From Flavobacterium pisciphilum (GTDB lineage Bacteria; Bacteroidota; Bacteroidia; Flavobacteriales; Flavobacteriaceae): a stretch of DNA of 64,000 nucleotides. Below are positions 22,320 through 30,355 of the stretch, piece after piece. Position numbers and translations under genes: made by a program. The stretch lies in contig NZ_JAJJMO010000001.1 of the NCBI RefSeq assembly GCF_020905345.1, positions 1,860,001-1,924,000 of the forward strand, in the 5' to 3' direction. The notes beneath the pieces were generated by a model that was not told the DNA's origin, did not search any database, and saw nothing but the letters and a program-made list of their open reading frames with translations. Each line of letters opens with the position of its first letter. The stretch's first letter is position 1.

Positions 22320-22748
22320 ATGAAAAATATCTCTACTAAATTTAAAGTTCTAATCTGTAGTCTTTCTTTTGGATTCTTAGGATGCAAAAACGAACAACCT
22401 AAGGTAGAAATAAATAAACCTCAACCATTTTATAAAGCAGCTATTACTCCAGATGATGTAAAATCTATCACTCCAGAGGAAGCAAAAACCTACCATAAAG
22501 ACATAAATTACCAATATGAATATCGTACTGGTATATCTGGAAGTTATGAGTACACCTATGATGTAAGCGGTTATGATCAAGATGGAAATCTAGTTTCTGG
22601 GATTATAAACATTGAGAAAAAATATGGCGCAGGAGTAATTATAAATAATAATGATGAGGAAATTAATATAAAAGCTGAATGGATTAATTATGGAAGATTA
22701 AAAGCTATAGATGAAAACGGAAATGAATACAATCTTGTAGTAGATTAA
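22320..22748 (+). CDS. Small lipoprotein, unknown function
   Basis: 142 residues with a lipoprotein signal peptide (lipobox FLGC, Cys at about 21). The mature part contains KPQPFYKAAITPDDVKSITP and an OB- or SH3-like beta-rich C-terminal half (YDQDGNLVSGIINIE, KAEWINYGRLKAIDENGNEY). No family recognised. It lies about 100 bp after the two-TM protein and 26 bp before the next small exported protein. Confidence 0.65.
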   Translation: MKNISTKFKVLICSLSFGFLGCKNEQPKVEINKPQPFYKAAITPDDVKSITPEEAKTYHKDINYQYEYRTGISGSYEYTYDVSGYDQDGNLVSGIINIEKKYGAGVIINNNDEEINIKAEWINYGRLKAIDENGNEYNLVVD

Positions 22749-22774
22749 TTTGAATTAACGCTAAATCAAAAAAT

Positions 22775-22984
22775 ATGAAATTTATTATATCTATTTTTTT
22801 CATTACACTAACGTCATTTAATTTCGTAGAAACCAACGTTTATATTTGTGGTTTACGTGGTGCAAAAAAATATCATTATAACGAATCTTGTCGAGGCTTA
22901 GTCGCTTGCAAAAGTCAAACCACAAAAGTTAGTTTAAAACAAGCACAAGGATATGGCTTAACACTTTGTGGCTGGGAAGACTAA
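22775..22984 (+). CDS. Small secreted Cys-containing protein of the YH-x5-C-RGL type
   Basis: 69 residues with a signal peptide of about 20 residues. The mature part reads VYICGLRGAKKYHYNESCRG, then LVACKSQTTKVSLKQAQGYG and LTLCGWED. The order Cys, KYH, Cys-Arg-Gly-Leu, Cys, VSLKQAQ, LCGWE resembles the Zn-binding Ada-like modules (KYHxxxC-R-x-L ... ISLEEAxxxGxxPC) that occur at the ends of some nucleases. It precedes a secreted DNase-like gene by about 45 bp, which fits that link. The precise function is unknown. Confidence 0.68.
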   Translation: MKFIISIFFITLTSFNFVETNVYICGLRGAKKYHYNESCRGLVACKSQTTKVSLKQAQGYGLTLCGWED

Positions 22985-23028
22985 ATAACTCTAGGATAAT
23001 CTTTATATTTGAAAATTAATGCTTACAA

Positions 23029-23832
23029 ATGAAAATCCAGTTTACTGCCCTATTTCTTCTACTAACAACATTCCTATACGCACAAACTAAAATCCTTTCT
23101 TGGAATATTGAAAATTTTGGCAAATCTAAATCAGACCAAGAAATTAGCACTATTGCCAACACAGTCAAAAATCATGATATTATTGCAATTCAAGAAGTTG
23201 TAGCAGGCCATGGAGGCTCACAAGCAGTAGCTAGACTAGCAGATGAACTAAATCGAAAAGGGGCTAAATGGGATTATTCTATCAGTAATCCCACAAGTAG
23301 TAGTGCATACAAAACGGAACGATATGCTTTTATCTGGAAAACTAATAAGGTAAAACTAAAAGGAAAGCCTTGGCTTGAAAAGCAATATGAGAAACAAATA
23401 GATCGTGAACCTTACTTTGCTACTTTCGAGAAGGATGGCAAAAACTTCACGATTGTAAGCTTCCATGCCATTACAAAAAGTAAACAACCTGAAACTGAAA
23501 TTAAACATTTCAAATTTTTACCTCAACAATATCCTAATCTAAATTTGATTTTTGTAGGCGACTTTAACTGTCCTCAATCACATACTGTTTTTAATCCATT
23601 GAAGAAGATTGGATATGTACCCATTTTAGAAAATCAAAAAACTTCTTTGAAACAAAAATGCGTTAATAACCAATGTTTAGCCTCAGAATTTGATAATATT
23701 TTTTATCATTCATCAAAACTGGAAATAATAAACAAAGGAATAATTCATTTCTACAAAGATTTTGATTCTTTGAAAGAAGCAAGAAAAGTATCTGATCACA
23801 TTCCGATATGGATGGAGTTTTCTTTAAACTAA
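23029..23832 (+). CDS. Secreted endonuclease/exonuclease/phosphatase-family protein (DNase I-like)
   Basis: 267 residues with a signal peptide ending at YAQT. The EEP fold is marked by the ordered motifs SWNIENFG (Asn), AIQEVV (Glu), FHAITK (His), VGDFNCP (Asp/Asn) and C-terminal SDHIPI (Asp-His), which are the Mg-binding and catalytic residues of DNase I-type enzymes. It probably cleaves extracellular or periplasmic nucleic acid, though phosphatase members exist. The stop is one base from the stop of the convergent gene at 23834. Confidence 0.85.
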   Translation: MKIQFTALFLLLTTFLYAQTKILSWNIENFGKSKSDQEISTIANTVKNHDIIAIQEVVAGHGGSQAVARLADELNRKGAKWDYSISNPTSSSAYKTERYAFIWKTNKVKLKGKPWLEKQYEKQIDREPYFATFEKDGKNFTIVSFHAITKSKQPETEIKHFKFLPQQYPNLNLIFVGDFNCPQSHTVFNPLKKIGYVPILENQKTSLKQKCVNNQCLASEFDNIFYHSSKLEIINKGIIHFYKDFDSLKEARKVSDHIPIWMEFSLN

Positions 23833-23833
23833 A

Positions 23834-25093
23834 TTAAGTCTTAAGTTTTTTCTTTTTTGCAGCAGGAAATAAAACATTATTAAGAATTAAGCGGTATCCA
23901 GGTGAATTTGGATGTAAATCTAAAACTGTTGGTGGATCTCCTACTTTATGCTGATAATCTTCGGGATCATGACCTCCAAAAAAAGTAAACATTCCTTTCC
24001 CTTTTTCTCCATGAATATATCGTACCTCGCCATTAATCTCACATGTTCCCATAACTAAAGCACTCGATTTGACAAAAGCAGCATCAAATGATGTTGTTTG
24101 CCCCATAAATCCTTTTACTAACTGTGTATGATTTTGACACAACATACTAGGAATTGGATCCCATTTTGCCGAAAATTCCATTAAAGTAAAATAATCTTTT
24201 TCCATTGAAACACGTCTTTTGGGAGTCATGTCTATATCTGAGAATTCATATACTTCAGGTTTACGCTCTAAAGTAAAATCTCTAAAAGCAAATGAATTAG
24301 CATAATTAAGTTTCGATTGGTAGTTTGGTTCACTCGCATCTCCATCAAACATTGCTTCACAAATATCGACACCATCCGCAGCTAAGGCTATATCAAAGCT
24401 ATCTGTTGCTGAACACATTGCAAACATAAACCCTCCTCCAATAACAAAATCTCTAATTTTTTTAGCAACAGCTCCTTTTTCTTTTGATACTTTATCATAT
24501 CCTAATTTCGCAGCTAATTCCTCTGTATTTTTCTTTTGCTCTATATACCACGGTGTATTTTTATAAGCAGCATAAAATTTGCCATATTGTCCAGTAAAAT
24601 CTTCGTGGTGCAAATGCAGCCAATCATATAATAACAATTGGTCACTTAATACTTCTTCATCATAAATAGGTGTAAAAGGTATTTCTGCATATGTCAAAAC
24701 CAGTGTTACCGCATCATCCCATGGTTGCTTCCCTTTTGGTGTATAAACTGCTATCTTGGGAGCTTTCTCCAGAATAACAGTTTCCATATTCTGAGAAGGA
24801 CTTGAAATTTCATTCAAAATAGAATTTTCTTCGCTATCTGACAGTACTTCAAAACTAACGCCACGGATTTTACATTCTTTTCGAATCTCTTCAGCATCTG
24901 GTAATAAGAATGAACCTCCTCTATAATTAAGTAGCCAACTAGCTTTGTAGTTTTTACTTAAACACCAATACGTTATCCCATAAGCTTTTAAATGATTTTG
25001 CTGCGTTGTTTCATCCATAGGAAGTAAAATATACGAAGCCCTGCCATTGAACGATAATAAAAAGAAGAAAACACAAGCAATATAATATTTCAT
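23834..25093 (-). CDS. Conserved secreted protein, amidotransferase-like fold suspected
   Basis: 419 residues with a signal peptide ending near GRAS. It has IAVYTPKGKQPWDDAVTLVL, a central VIGGGFMFAMCSATDS and FTFFGGHDPEDYQHK near the C-terminus. GGG-x5-C and the GGHDPED segment resemble class I glutamine-amidotransferase-like/BPL-like folds. I recall that flavobacterial homologues are often labelled asparagine synthetase B, but there is no AsnB glutaminase N-terminal Cys and no ATP-PPase motif here, so that name is not supported. Function unknown; probably periplasmic. Confidence 0.75.
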   Translation of the reverse strand: MKYYIACVFFFLLSFNGRASYILLPMDETTQQNHLKAYGITYWCLSKNYKASWLLNYRGGSFLLPDAEEIRKECKIRGVSFEVLSDSEENSILNEISSPSQNMETVILEKAPKIAVYTPKGKQPWDDAVTLVLTYAEIPFTPIYDEEVLSDQLLLYDWLHLHHEDFTGQYGKFYAAYKNTPWYIEQKKNTEELAAKLGYDKVSKEKGAVAKKIRDFVIGGGFMFAMCSATDSFDIALAADGVDICEAMFDGDASEPNYQSKLNYANSFAFRDFTLERKPEVYEFSDIDMTPKRRVSMEKDYFTLMEFSAKWDPIPSMLCQNHTQLVKGFMGQTTSFDAAFVKSSALVMGTCEINGEVRYIHGEKGKGMFTFFGGHDPEDYQHKVGDPPTVLDLHPNSPGYRLILNNVLFPAAKKKKLKT

Positions 25094-25161
25094 TTTAAAT
25101 CTATTTTATTTTAATCTTACCTAATACTAGATTGTACTAATTATCTTCTTTTTTATAAAAA

Positions 25162-25208
25162 ACACGTAAAAACACGCATAAATGTATGATTAAGTCTACC
25201 TAAATTTG
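25162..25208 (+). promoter_or_regulatory. Candidate NarL-type operator and -7 element before the 48-aa gene
   Basis: The 18-mer ACACGTAAAAACACGCAT (25162-25179) is centred 30.5 bp upstream of TAAATTTG (25201-25208). It matches the palindrome at 28520-28537 at 12 of 18 positions, including ACACGTA and the second ACG. No TTG lies at -33. Confidence 0.5.
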
Positions 25209-25239
25209 TTTTTCTATAAAAACTATTTACAAATTAACT

Positions 25240-25386
25240 ATGAAAAATCAAATAATGGAACTTAATGATAATAAATCTAAACATACAAATTTATTTCGAA
25301 AGATAGGCATCTGTTTACTAGTACTAACTGTTATACTATACTATGTTTTATCTATTCAATTTTTAGCAAGTAGCGAAATTAATTAA
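25240..25386 (+). CDS. Small single-pass membrane peptide
   Basis: 48 residues: a polar, basic N-terminus (MKNQIMELNDNKSKHTNLFR) and one hydrophobic helix (about 22-43, IGICLLVLTVILYYVLSIQF) before a short SSEIN tail. It has a -7 element 31 bp upstream and a regulator-like site, which supports it as a real gene although it is short. It is convergent with the regulator gene at 25392, ending 5 bp from its stop. Function unknown. Confidence 0.55.
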   Translation: MKNQIMELNDNKSKHTNLFRKIGICLLVLTVILYYVLSIQFLASSEIN

Positions 25387-25391
25387 GATTA

Positions 25392-26057
25392 TCAATTAGC
25401 AAGAGCTGCGATTTTATTTTGAATTGCATAAACAACCAAACCTGCTGTATTTCTAGATTCCGTTTTTAATAATAAATTATTACGATGTCCTTCTACAGTT
25501 CTAGGACTAATAAAAAGTTCTTCTGCTATTTCAGCTGTACTTTTTTGCAAGCAGATTAATCGTAGTACTTCGATTTCACGAGCTGAAAGAAAATTAGTAT
25601 CTAAATTGCACCTAGTATTTTTACCAGCTTTTGCTATTTCTTGAATAATTTTAAGCACGTTTTCATTATAATAATACCCTTTGGTACTCACTTCATTAAT
25701 TGTAAAGATTAAATCTCTTGGTGTTGCATTCTTTATTAGATAAGAAACAGCACCTACTTGTAACATATTTGCAACAAAAGATTTGGTATCATAACTTGTC
25801 AAAGCAATAATTTTTATCTCAGGGAATTTTTTATGAATAATTTTGGTAGCTTCTACTCCATTTAAAATTGGCATCTTTAAATCGATAATAATAATATCTG
25901 GTTGACTAGATGACTTATTGAGATAAGTTATCAATTCGCTCCCATTTGATGCCTCATAAACAACCTCCAAATTTTCTTCTCGTTCCAATAAAAAGATAAT
26001 TCCTTTGCGGAATAAAACTTCATCATCAACTAAAATTATTTTTATGGGGGTTTTCAT
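25392..26057 (-). CDS. NarL/FixJ-type response regulator
   Basis: 221 residues. Receiver domain with VDDEVLF at the N-terminus, the phospho-accepting Asp in IIIIDLKMP (about residue 58), ALTSY, and Lys in LIKNATP. The C-terminal LuxR helix-turn-helix contains LSAREIEVLRLICLQKSTAE and SPRTVEGHRNNLLLK, the canonical DNA-recognition helix. Transcribed after the kinase gene at 26181 with a 123-bp gap. ACACGTA-type sites in front of the genes at 25240 and 28593 are candidate targets. Confidence 0.93.
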   Translation of the reverse strand: MKTPIKIILVDDEVLFRKGIIFLLEREENLEVVYEASNGSELITYLNKSSSQPDIIIIDLKMPILNGVEATKIIHKKFPEIKIIALTSYDTKSFVANMLQVGAVSYLIKNATPRDLIFTINEVSTKGYYYNENVLKIIQEIAKAGKNTRCNLDTNFLSAREIEVLRLICLQKSTAEIAEELFISPRTVEGHRNNLLLKTESRNTAGLVVYAIQNKIAALAN

Positions 26058-26180
26058 TTTGTCAAAGTTTCACTAGTTAACTTGCTTATTTTTAATAAAT
26101 TAGATATATAAAAACAAAAAAAAAGCTATTTATCCTACGAAAATACAAAAAATGTAAACTTAAACAATAACTTTTTAGTT

Positions 26181-26978
26181 CTAAAAAGTAAAAACAATTG
26201 AAACGCCTTTATTTATAGCTGAATTTACGTACAAAGTTCCGTTTAAAAAAGAGATTCTACTTTCTATGTTCTTCATTCCAAGCCCTTTTAGATTATCAGC
26301 ATTATCGTTATCAAAACCAATTCCGTTATCAGAATATGCCCCTGTATTTATTCCATTTTTATCTTCAAAAGAAATTGAAATCTGCGTGGCCTTTCCGTGC
26401 CGCAATGAATTATTCATCAATTCTTGTAAAATTCTAAAAACATGTAAATGTTTGTCTTTATATTTTTCATCAAATTGAATTGTATTTTGATAATCTACCT
26501 TTACAGATTTACTGCTTTCAAACTCTAAACATAACTCTTCTATACCTGCATGCAAGCCAAATTTTTCTAAAACTGGAGGAAATAAACCATGAGCAATTTT
26601 TCTAGAATTATCCAGAGCTTTAGCAGTTAAATCTATAATATTCCCTGTAATCTCTATTACTTCTTTTTCTGTTAGATTTGAAGCTCTTAATAGATAACTA
26701 TTTAATGAAACAACATTAAGCTTAGAACTAATATCATCATGTAAATCTTGTGCAATCCGCTTACGTTCTTCTTCTTGTGTTATAATAACTGCTTGAACCT
26801 GTTCCTTTTGATATTGAATTTCTAAATCTTTTTTTTCTAATTGTTCTTTTATAATTTTCTTTCTTGAGAAATAAAAAAATAATACAAAAACAACTCCCAT
26901 TAGTATGAATGACAAACATCCAAATATAATTGCAGCCACAATCTCACTTTCTGGAATTAGATTGAAATTCATAAACAT
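26181..26978 (-). CDS. NarX-like sensor histidine kinase (HisKA_3)
   Basis: 265 residues with a very short N-terminal periplasmic stretch, one membrane helix (about 12-34), then a coiled linker rich in Lys and Glu. The HisKA_3 box has the phospho-acceptor His in RIAQDLHDDISSKL (about residue 79). The HATPase domain shows RILQELMNNSLRHG, YSDNGIGF and GLGMKNIESRI. With so small an exported part it probably senses through the membrane or through a partner; the 7-TM protein encoded upstream at 27226 is one possibility. Partner of the regulator at 25392. Confidence 0.9.
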   Translation of the reverse strand: MFMNFNLIPESEIVAAIIFGCLSFILMGVVFVLFFYFSRKKIIKEQLEKKDLEIQYQKEQVQAVIITQEEERKRIAQDLHDDISSKLNVVSLNSYLLRASNLTEKEVIEITGNIIDLTAKALDNSRKIAHGLFPPVLEKFGLHAGIEELCLEFESSKSVKVDYQNTIQFDEKYKDKHLHVFRILQELMNNSLRHGKATQISISFEDKNGINTGAYSDNGIGFDNDNADNLKGLGMKNIESRISFLNGTLYVNSAINKGVSIVFTF

Positions 26979-27057
26979 CGTGGTTTTCTCTTATTAGTAT
27001 ATGCAAATTTACGAATAAATACATCGCATTTAATCTGAAACTTGATAGTAGTAAAAT

Positions 27058-27102
27058 AAAAAAATCTCTGCCGAAATTGTTATTTTGACAAAGATTTTTT
27101 AT
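27058..27102 (-). terminator. Probable terminator after the 7-TM gene
   Basis: On the minus strand an A/T-rich hairpin (AAAAAATCT with AAGATTTTTT) ends in a T-run, between the 7-TM gene and the sensor kinase. Confidence 0.55.
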
Positions 27103-27225
27103 TTGTATACCTAATTTACAAAATATAGAGTTATACCTTGTTTATATTATCTTAGATAATTTCTAGCATTACTCTAATTTGAAAAACATCATCTTATGCT
27201 ATTATCATATTATGAATAGAATAAA

Positions 27226-27867
27226 TTAATTCAGAGAATTAGTCTCCTTCTTTTTAAAGAAACTTTTTCTCCATTCAATTAAGATAAATAATTGAAAGAC
27301 TATATATAAAATATAATTTATGCGAGAAGGTACTTTGTAATATTTTGAACTTAACATTACTGATAAATTACCTACCAAAAATAAAATTGTGCTTCCAAAC
27401 AAATACAATATAACGCCTATGTTAATATAATAAAAGACTTTTTTACCATTCAACATATTATAAAAATGGAATGTAGCGTAAATTATTAATAAAAAAGAAG
27501 TAATGAATATTTCATATAAATTGAATTCAAAAAATAAATCTGGTCTAATACTATATTGAATTACTAAACTCAATAATGCCAAAACAAGTGTGATTTTAAT
27601 TACCTTTTTTTGAAATTTATCTGCTATCAAATTAAAATAAAAAAGACCAAGCATAAGAAACTGCCCAATAAAATAAAAATGTGACAAAAACAGGTTGTTA
27701 ACACCTAGCTTCCTTAAAACAAGCGTAATTATCTGGATGCATACAATTAAAAAAAGATACACTGTAAATATCACATAACATTTTTGTTTCTTAGAAAGAC
27801 CAATTGCAAATACAATAAAATTAATTAGCAAAAGGAAATATCCAAAATTAACAAGAAATGAATACAT
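27226..27867 (-). CDS. Seven-TM membrane protein, unknown
   Basis: 213 residues made almost entirely of seven hydrophobic segments (about 5-27, 32-52, 60-82, 92-110, 117-139, 147-171, 187-203) with short loops and a basic C-terminal tail (WRKSFFKKKETNSLN). No known motif. Its stop side faces the two-component pair, and it follows the 130-aa gene by 3 bp, so the two are one operon. A sensor or receptor role for the adjacent kinase is possible but unproven. Confidence 0.65.
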   Translation of the reverse strand: MYSFLVNFGYFLLLINFIVFAIGLSKKQKCYVIFTVYLFLIVCIQIITLVLRKLGVNNLFLSHFYFIGQFLMLGLFYFNLIADKFQKKVIKITLVLALLSLVIQYSIRPDLFFEFNLYEIFITSFLLIIYATFHFYNMLNGKKVFYYINIGVILYLFGSTILFLVGNLSVMLSSKYYKVPSRINYILYIVFQLFILIEWRKSFFKKKETNSLN

Positions 27868-27870
27868 AAA

Positions 27871-28263
27871 TTACAGATCATTAAGTGGACTAGCTGGATC
27901 TCCTTGAGGAGGACATGGCTGACTAAAGTCATATATAGCTGGTGATCCCTCTTCGCCGTATGCCCCTTTAAGATTAGTCCCTTTAGGTAACATATCTTCG
28001 TAAATACCTGTTTTTTCGTTATATTTAGTTCCAACAATCATTAATGTTTGTTCCCCAGCATCATTTATTCCGATGTAAGCTCGTGCAGCATCAATTCCTT
28101 GCTTTAAAACCAATTCTAAATTTACTTTAGGAATTAAATAAGCGCGTACTTTATTCTTCGAATCAGCTTCATTTTTTGGGTCTCTCCATTTTTTTGTCCA
28201 TTTTTCAGCTGTTTCTAATGAGATCTCTGTGTCTCTCTCTCTTAATTTGTTGTTCTCTGACAT
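27871..28263 (-). CDS. Unknown 130-aa cytoplasmic protein
   Basis: 130 residues with no signal or membrane segment. The start is polar and helical (MSENNKLRERDTEISLETAE, then KWTKKWRDPKN). The centre includes AYLIPKVNLELVLKQGIDAA and RAYIGINDAGEQTLMIVGTK, and the Pro-rich end is DFSQPCPPQGDPASPLNDL. The middle looks like a small alpha/beta fold. I do not recognise it. It is the first gene of a two-gene operon with the 7-TM protein and is divergent from the tail-collar cluster. Confidence 0.65.
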   Translation of the reverse strand: MSENNKLRERDTEISLETAEKWTKKWRDPKNEADSKNKVRAYLIPKVNLELVLKQGIDAARAYIGINDAGEQTLMIVGTKYNEKTGIYEDMLPKGTNLKGAYGEEGSPAIYDFSQPCPPQGDPASPLNDL

Positions 28264-28592
28264 AATTTAATTTTTAAAAAAATTTAGTTAAAATTTAACT
28301 CTAGGGTTGTTAATATTTTATGCTAAACTACTGTTTTTTTATTCTTTTAACAAAATAATAAACTTTAAAAAAGCTTAAATCCCAAAAAGTTAAAAAAAAC
28401 ATATTTTTAACTTTTTATTAACAATATTAATGTTATTAAAAACATAATTTTATGATACTAAACTTATAATCTATTACATACCTGATTGACAAATAACAAG
28501 TTACTACGTTTACTATAAAACACGTATTTATACGTGTATCCATATTTTCATTATAATCTAATTTTGAATTTAACTAATTAAACTAAAAAACT
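28264..28592. other. Divergent AT-rich promoter region
   Basis: About 330 bp with no gene. It carries the palindrome and -7 element for the tail-collar gene (28520-28566). No promoter for the minus-strand operon was identified. Confidence 0.6.
28520..28566 (+). promoter_or_regulatory. Palindromic operator and -7 element before the tail-collar gene
   Basis: ACACGTAT-TT-ATACGTGT (28520-28537) is a perfect inverted repeat centred 30.5 bp upstream of TAATTTTG (28559-28566). No TTG occurs at -33. This equals the spacing seen at 25162-25208, as expected for an activator site near -42. Confidence 0.62.
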
Positions 28593-29150
28593 ATGTCTAC
28601 AGAACCATTTGTCGGAGAAATTAAGATTTTAGCATTCAATTTTGCTCCTAGAGGCTACATGACCTGCCAAGGTCAGATTATTGGTATCCAACAAAACACA
28701 GCACTATTCTCTCTCATAGGCACTTACTATGGTGGAAATGGTCAAACAACATTTGCACTTCCTAATTTACAAGGCCGCATGCCCATTGGACAAGGACAAA
28801 GCTCTTTAGGAGCAAGTTTCGTAATGGGTCAAGCCTTAGGAACAACGTCTGTTTCAATATTAACAGCAAACATGCCAGCACACGTTCACACTTTAAATGG
28901 TGTATCTGTAAAAATTAAGGCTTCAACAGCCAATGCAGATGAAACGTCGCCAAATGGTAATTTTCCAGCAGTTTCTCAAAACCCAAGTTATTCTGGAAAT
29001 GGAGCCACTAATAATATTTATAGTGGCGGAACTGCAATTACAGGAACTACAGATATAACAGGATCAGGTATACCAATTGATGTGTCCAATCCTTATTTAA
29101 CAATAAATTTCTCAATTGCTACACAAGGAATTTTCCCAAGTAGAAACTAA
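28593..29150 (+). CDS. Phage tail collar-domain protein (microcystin-dependent-protein type)
   Basis: 185 residues with a Tail_Collar domain (PF07484) over about 8-65: GEIKILAFNFAPRGYMTCQG, NTALFSLIGTYYGGNGQTTF and ALPNLQGRMPIGQGQ. The end is PYLTINFSIATQGIFPSRN, also typical of this family. Such proteins occur in Bacteroidota far from any prophage, and no phage gene is nearby; their role is not established. No signal peptide. A palindrome sits at activator distance from its promoter, and a terminator-like hairpin follows it, so downstream genes are probably read at a lower level. Confidence 0.85.
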   Translation: MSTEPFVGEIKILAFNFAPRGYMTCQGQIIGIQQNTALFSLIGTYYGGNGQTTFALPNLQGRMPIGQGQSSLGASFVMGQALGTTSVSILTANMPAHVHTLNGVSVKIKASTANADETSPNGNFPAVSQNPSYSGNGATNNIYSGGTAITGTTDITGSGIPIDVSNPYLTINFSIATQGIFPSRN

Positions 29151-29153
29151 TAT

Positions 29154-29189
29154 AAAGAGGAAATTTTCTATATGAAGATTTCCTCTTTT
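29154..29189 (+). terminator. Terminator or attenuator after the tail-collar gene
   Basis: AAAGAGGAAAT / ATTTCCTCTTT hairpin with a 13-base loop and T-rich tail. The next gene begins 15 bp later with no promoter of its own that I can see, so partial read-through is likely. Confidence 0.75.
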
Positions 29190-29203
29190 ACTATTTAAGA
29201 TAT

Positions 29204-30352
29204 ATGCAAACTATAGGAATTTTGCTAGCACGATCTAACTACTATCAAACCATAGGTTTTGATTTATATGAGGGTCTTCGCTCTGGATTAAAACATTTAG
29301 GGCAAAATGAAATTAAAATCGTCACTGAGAATATAGGGTTTGGAACTGATAAACAACAATGTTATCGTAGTGCCGAAAAGCTTTTACTAGAAGAAAATGC
29401 ATCAATTATAATTGCATACATAGGGCATCGCACGGCACAACTATTACGTCCTCTTTTTCTTGCTGCTAATAAAATATTGATTGTTTTAGATGCAGGAGCA
29501 AATATGCCAAATGAATGGCCAGCCTGTCCAAATATTTTTTATCATTCCCTGCATAATGCTTTAGGAACGTCGCTTGCTGCTAAAGAAGCAACAAATGATG
29601 GTTATAAAAATGCTGGTATGGTAACAGGCTATTATGATGGTGGATATTTACATACCTGTAGTATTAAAACATTTCAAGATACTGGGGGAGCAATCTTGTT
29701 TAATCATGCAACGGGTTACCAAACTGATGATTTTACGATGGAACCCTTAAAAGAACATTTAAGTAATTACCCTGATAGTGCATTATTAAGCATCTTTAGT
29801 GGAGACTATATTGAATGGTATTTTGAACATATCAAAAAGATTTTTGAGGGAGAAAATTTGCCCGTTTATTTACCTCCATTTGGTTTAGAAGAAACGATGT
29901 TAAGCAATTCAATTTATCCTGGTAAAAATGTAAAAGGGATTGCAGCTTGGTCAAAAAAAATAAAAACGCCAGAAAATCAACTATTTGTTGAAACAATAAG
30001 TGAATTAGGCAGAACACCTAATCTCTTCTCCTTGCTAAGTTGGGAAAGTGCAACTATTGTCTTAAAAACATTAGAGCTAATTAAAAAACATAAAAACAAT
30101 ATAACAAATATTGCTAAAGACCTTCACTCGTTCACATTTACGAGTCCAAGAGGTCTAATTTATTTTGATTCAAATACTAATACATCTATCTCCCCTTTAT
30201 ATAAAGTAACTGTTATTTCAAATGCTGATGGCAAATGTGAATTACAACTAGAAGGAGAAGTAATAGAGGTAAACGAATATTATAAAAAGCTAACAAACCA
30301 AGACTTGAATCAGGCTACTTCTGCTTGGCACAACAGTTATGTCTGTATCTAA
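29204..30352 (+). CDS. Periplasmic-binding-protein-like protein without signal peptide
   Basis: 382 residues resembling the type I periplasmic binding fold (ABC branched-chain amino acid/amide receptors, Peripla_BP_6): IGILLARSNYYQTIGFDLYE at the start, then NASIIIAYIGHRTAQLL, GMVTGYYDGGYLH, and IAAWSKKIKTPENQLFVETI in the second lobe. It has no signal peptide, so it is probably cytoplasmic rather than a transport receptor, and no ABC transporter gene is nearby. It may bind a small ligand as part of the cluster's own chemistry. The next gene starts 3 bp downstream, so the two are cotranscribed. Confidence 0.78.
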   Translation: MQTIGILLARSNYYQTIGFDLYEGLRSGLKHLGQNEIKIVTENIGFGTDKQQCYRSAEKLLLEENASIIIAYIGHRTAQLLRPLFLAANKILIVLDAGANMPNEWPACPNIFYHSLHNALGTSLAAKEATNDGYKNAGMVTGYYDGGYLHTCSIKTFQDTGGAILFNHATGYQTDDFTMEPLKEHLSNYPDSALLSIFSGDYIEWYFEHIKKIFEGENLPVYLPPFGLEETMLSNSIYPGKNVKGIAAWSKKIKTPENQLFVETISELGRTPNLFSLLSWESATIVLKTLELIKKHKNNITNIAKDLHSFTFTSPRGLIYFDSNTNTSISPLYKVTVISNADGKCELQLEGEVIEVNEYYKKLTNQDLNQATSAWHNSYVCI

Positions 30353-30355
30353 TTT

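Noticed and set aside
28593..29150. Possible prophage remnant because of the tail-collar domain
   Set aside because: No other phage gene, integrase or attachment site is nearby; the family is common on Bacteroidota chromosomes outside prophages.
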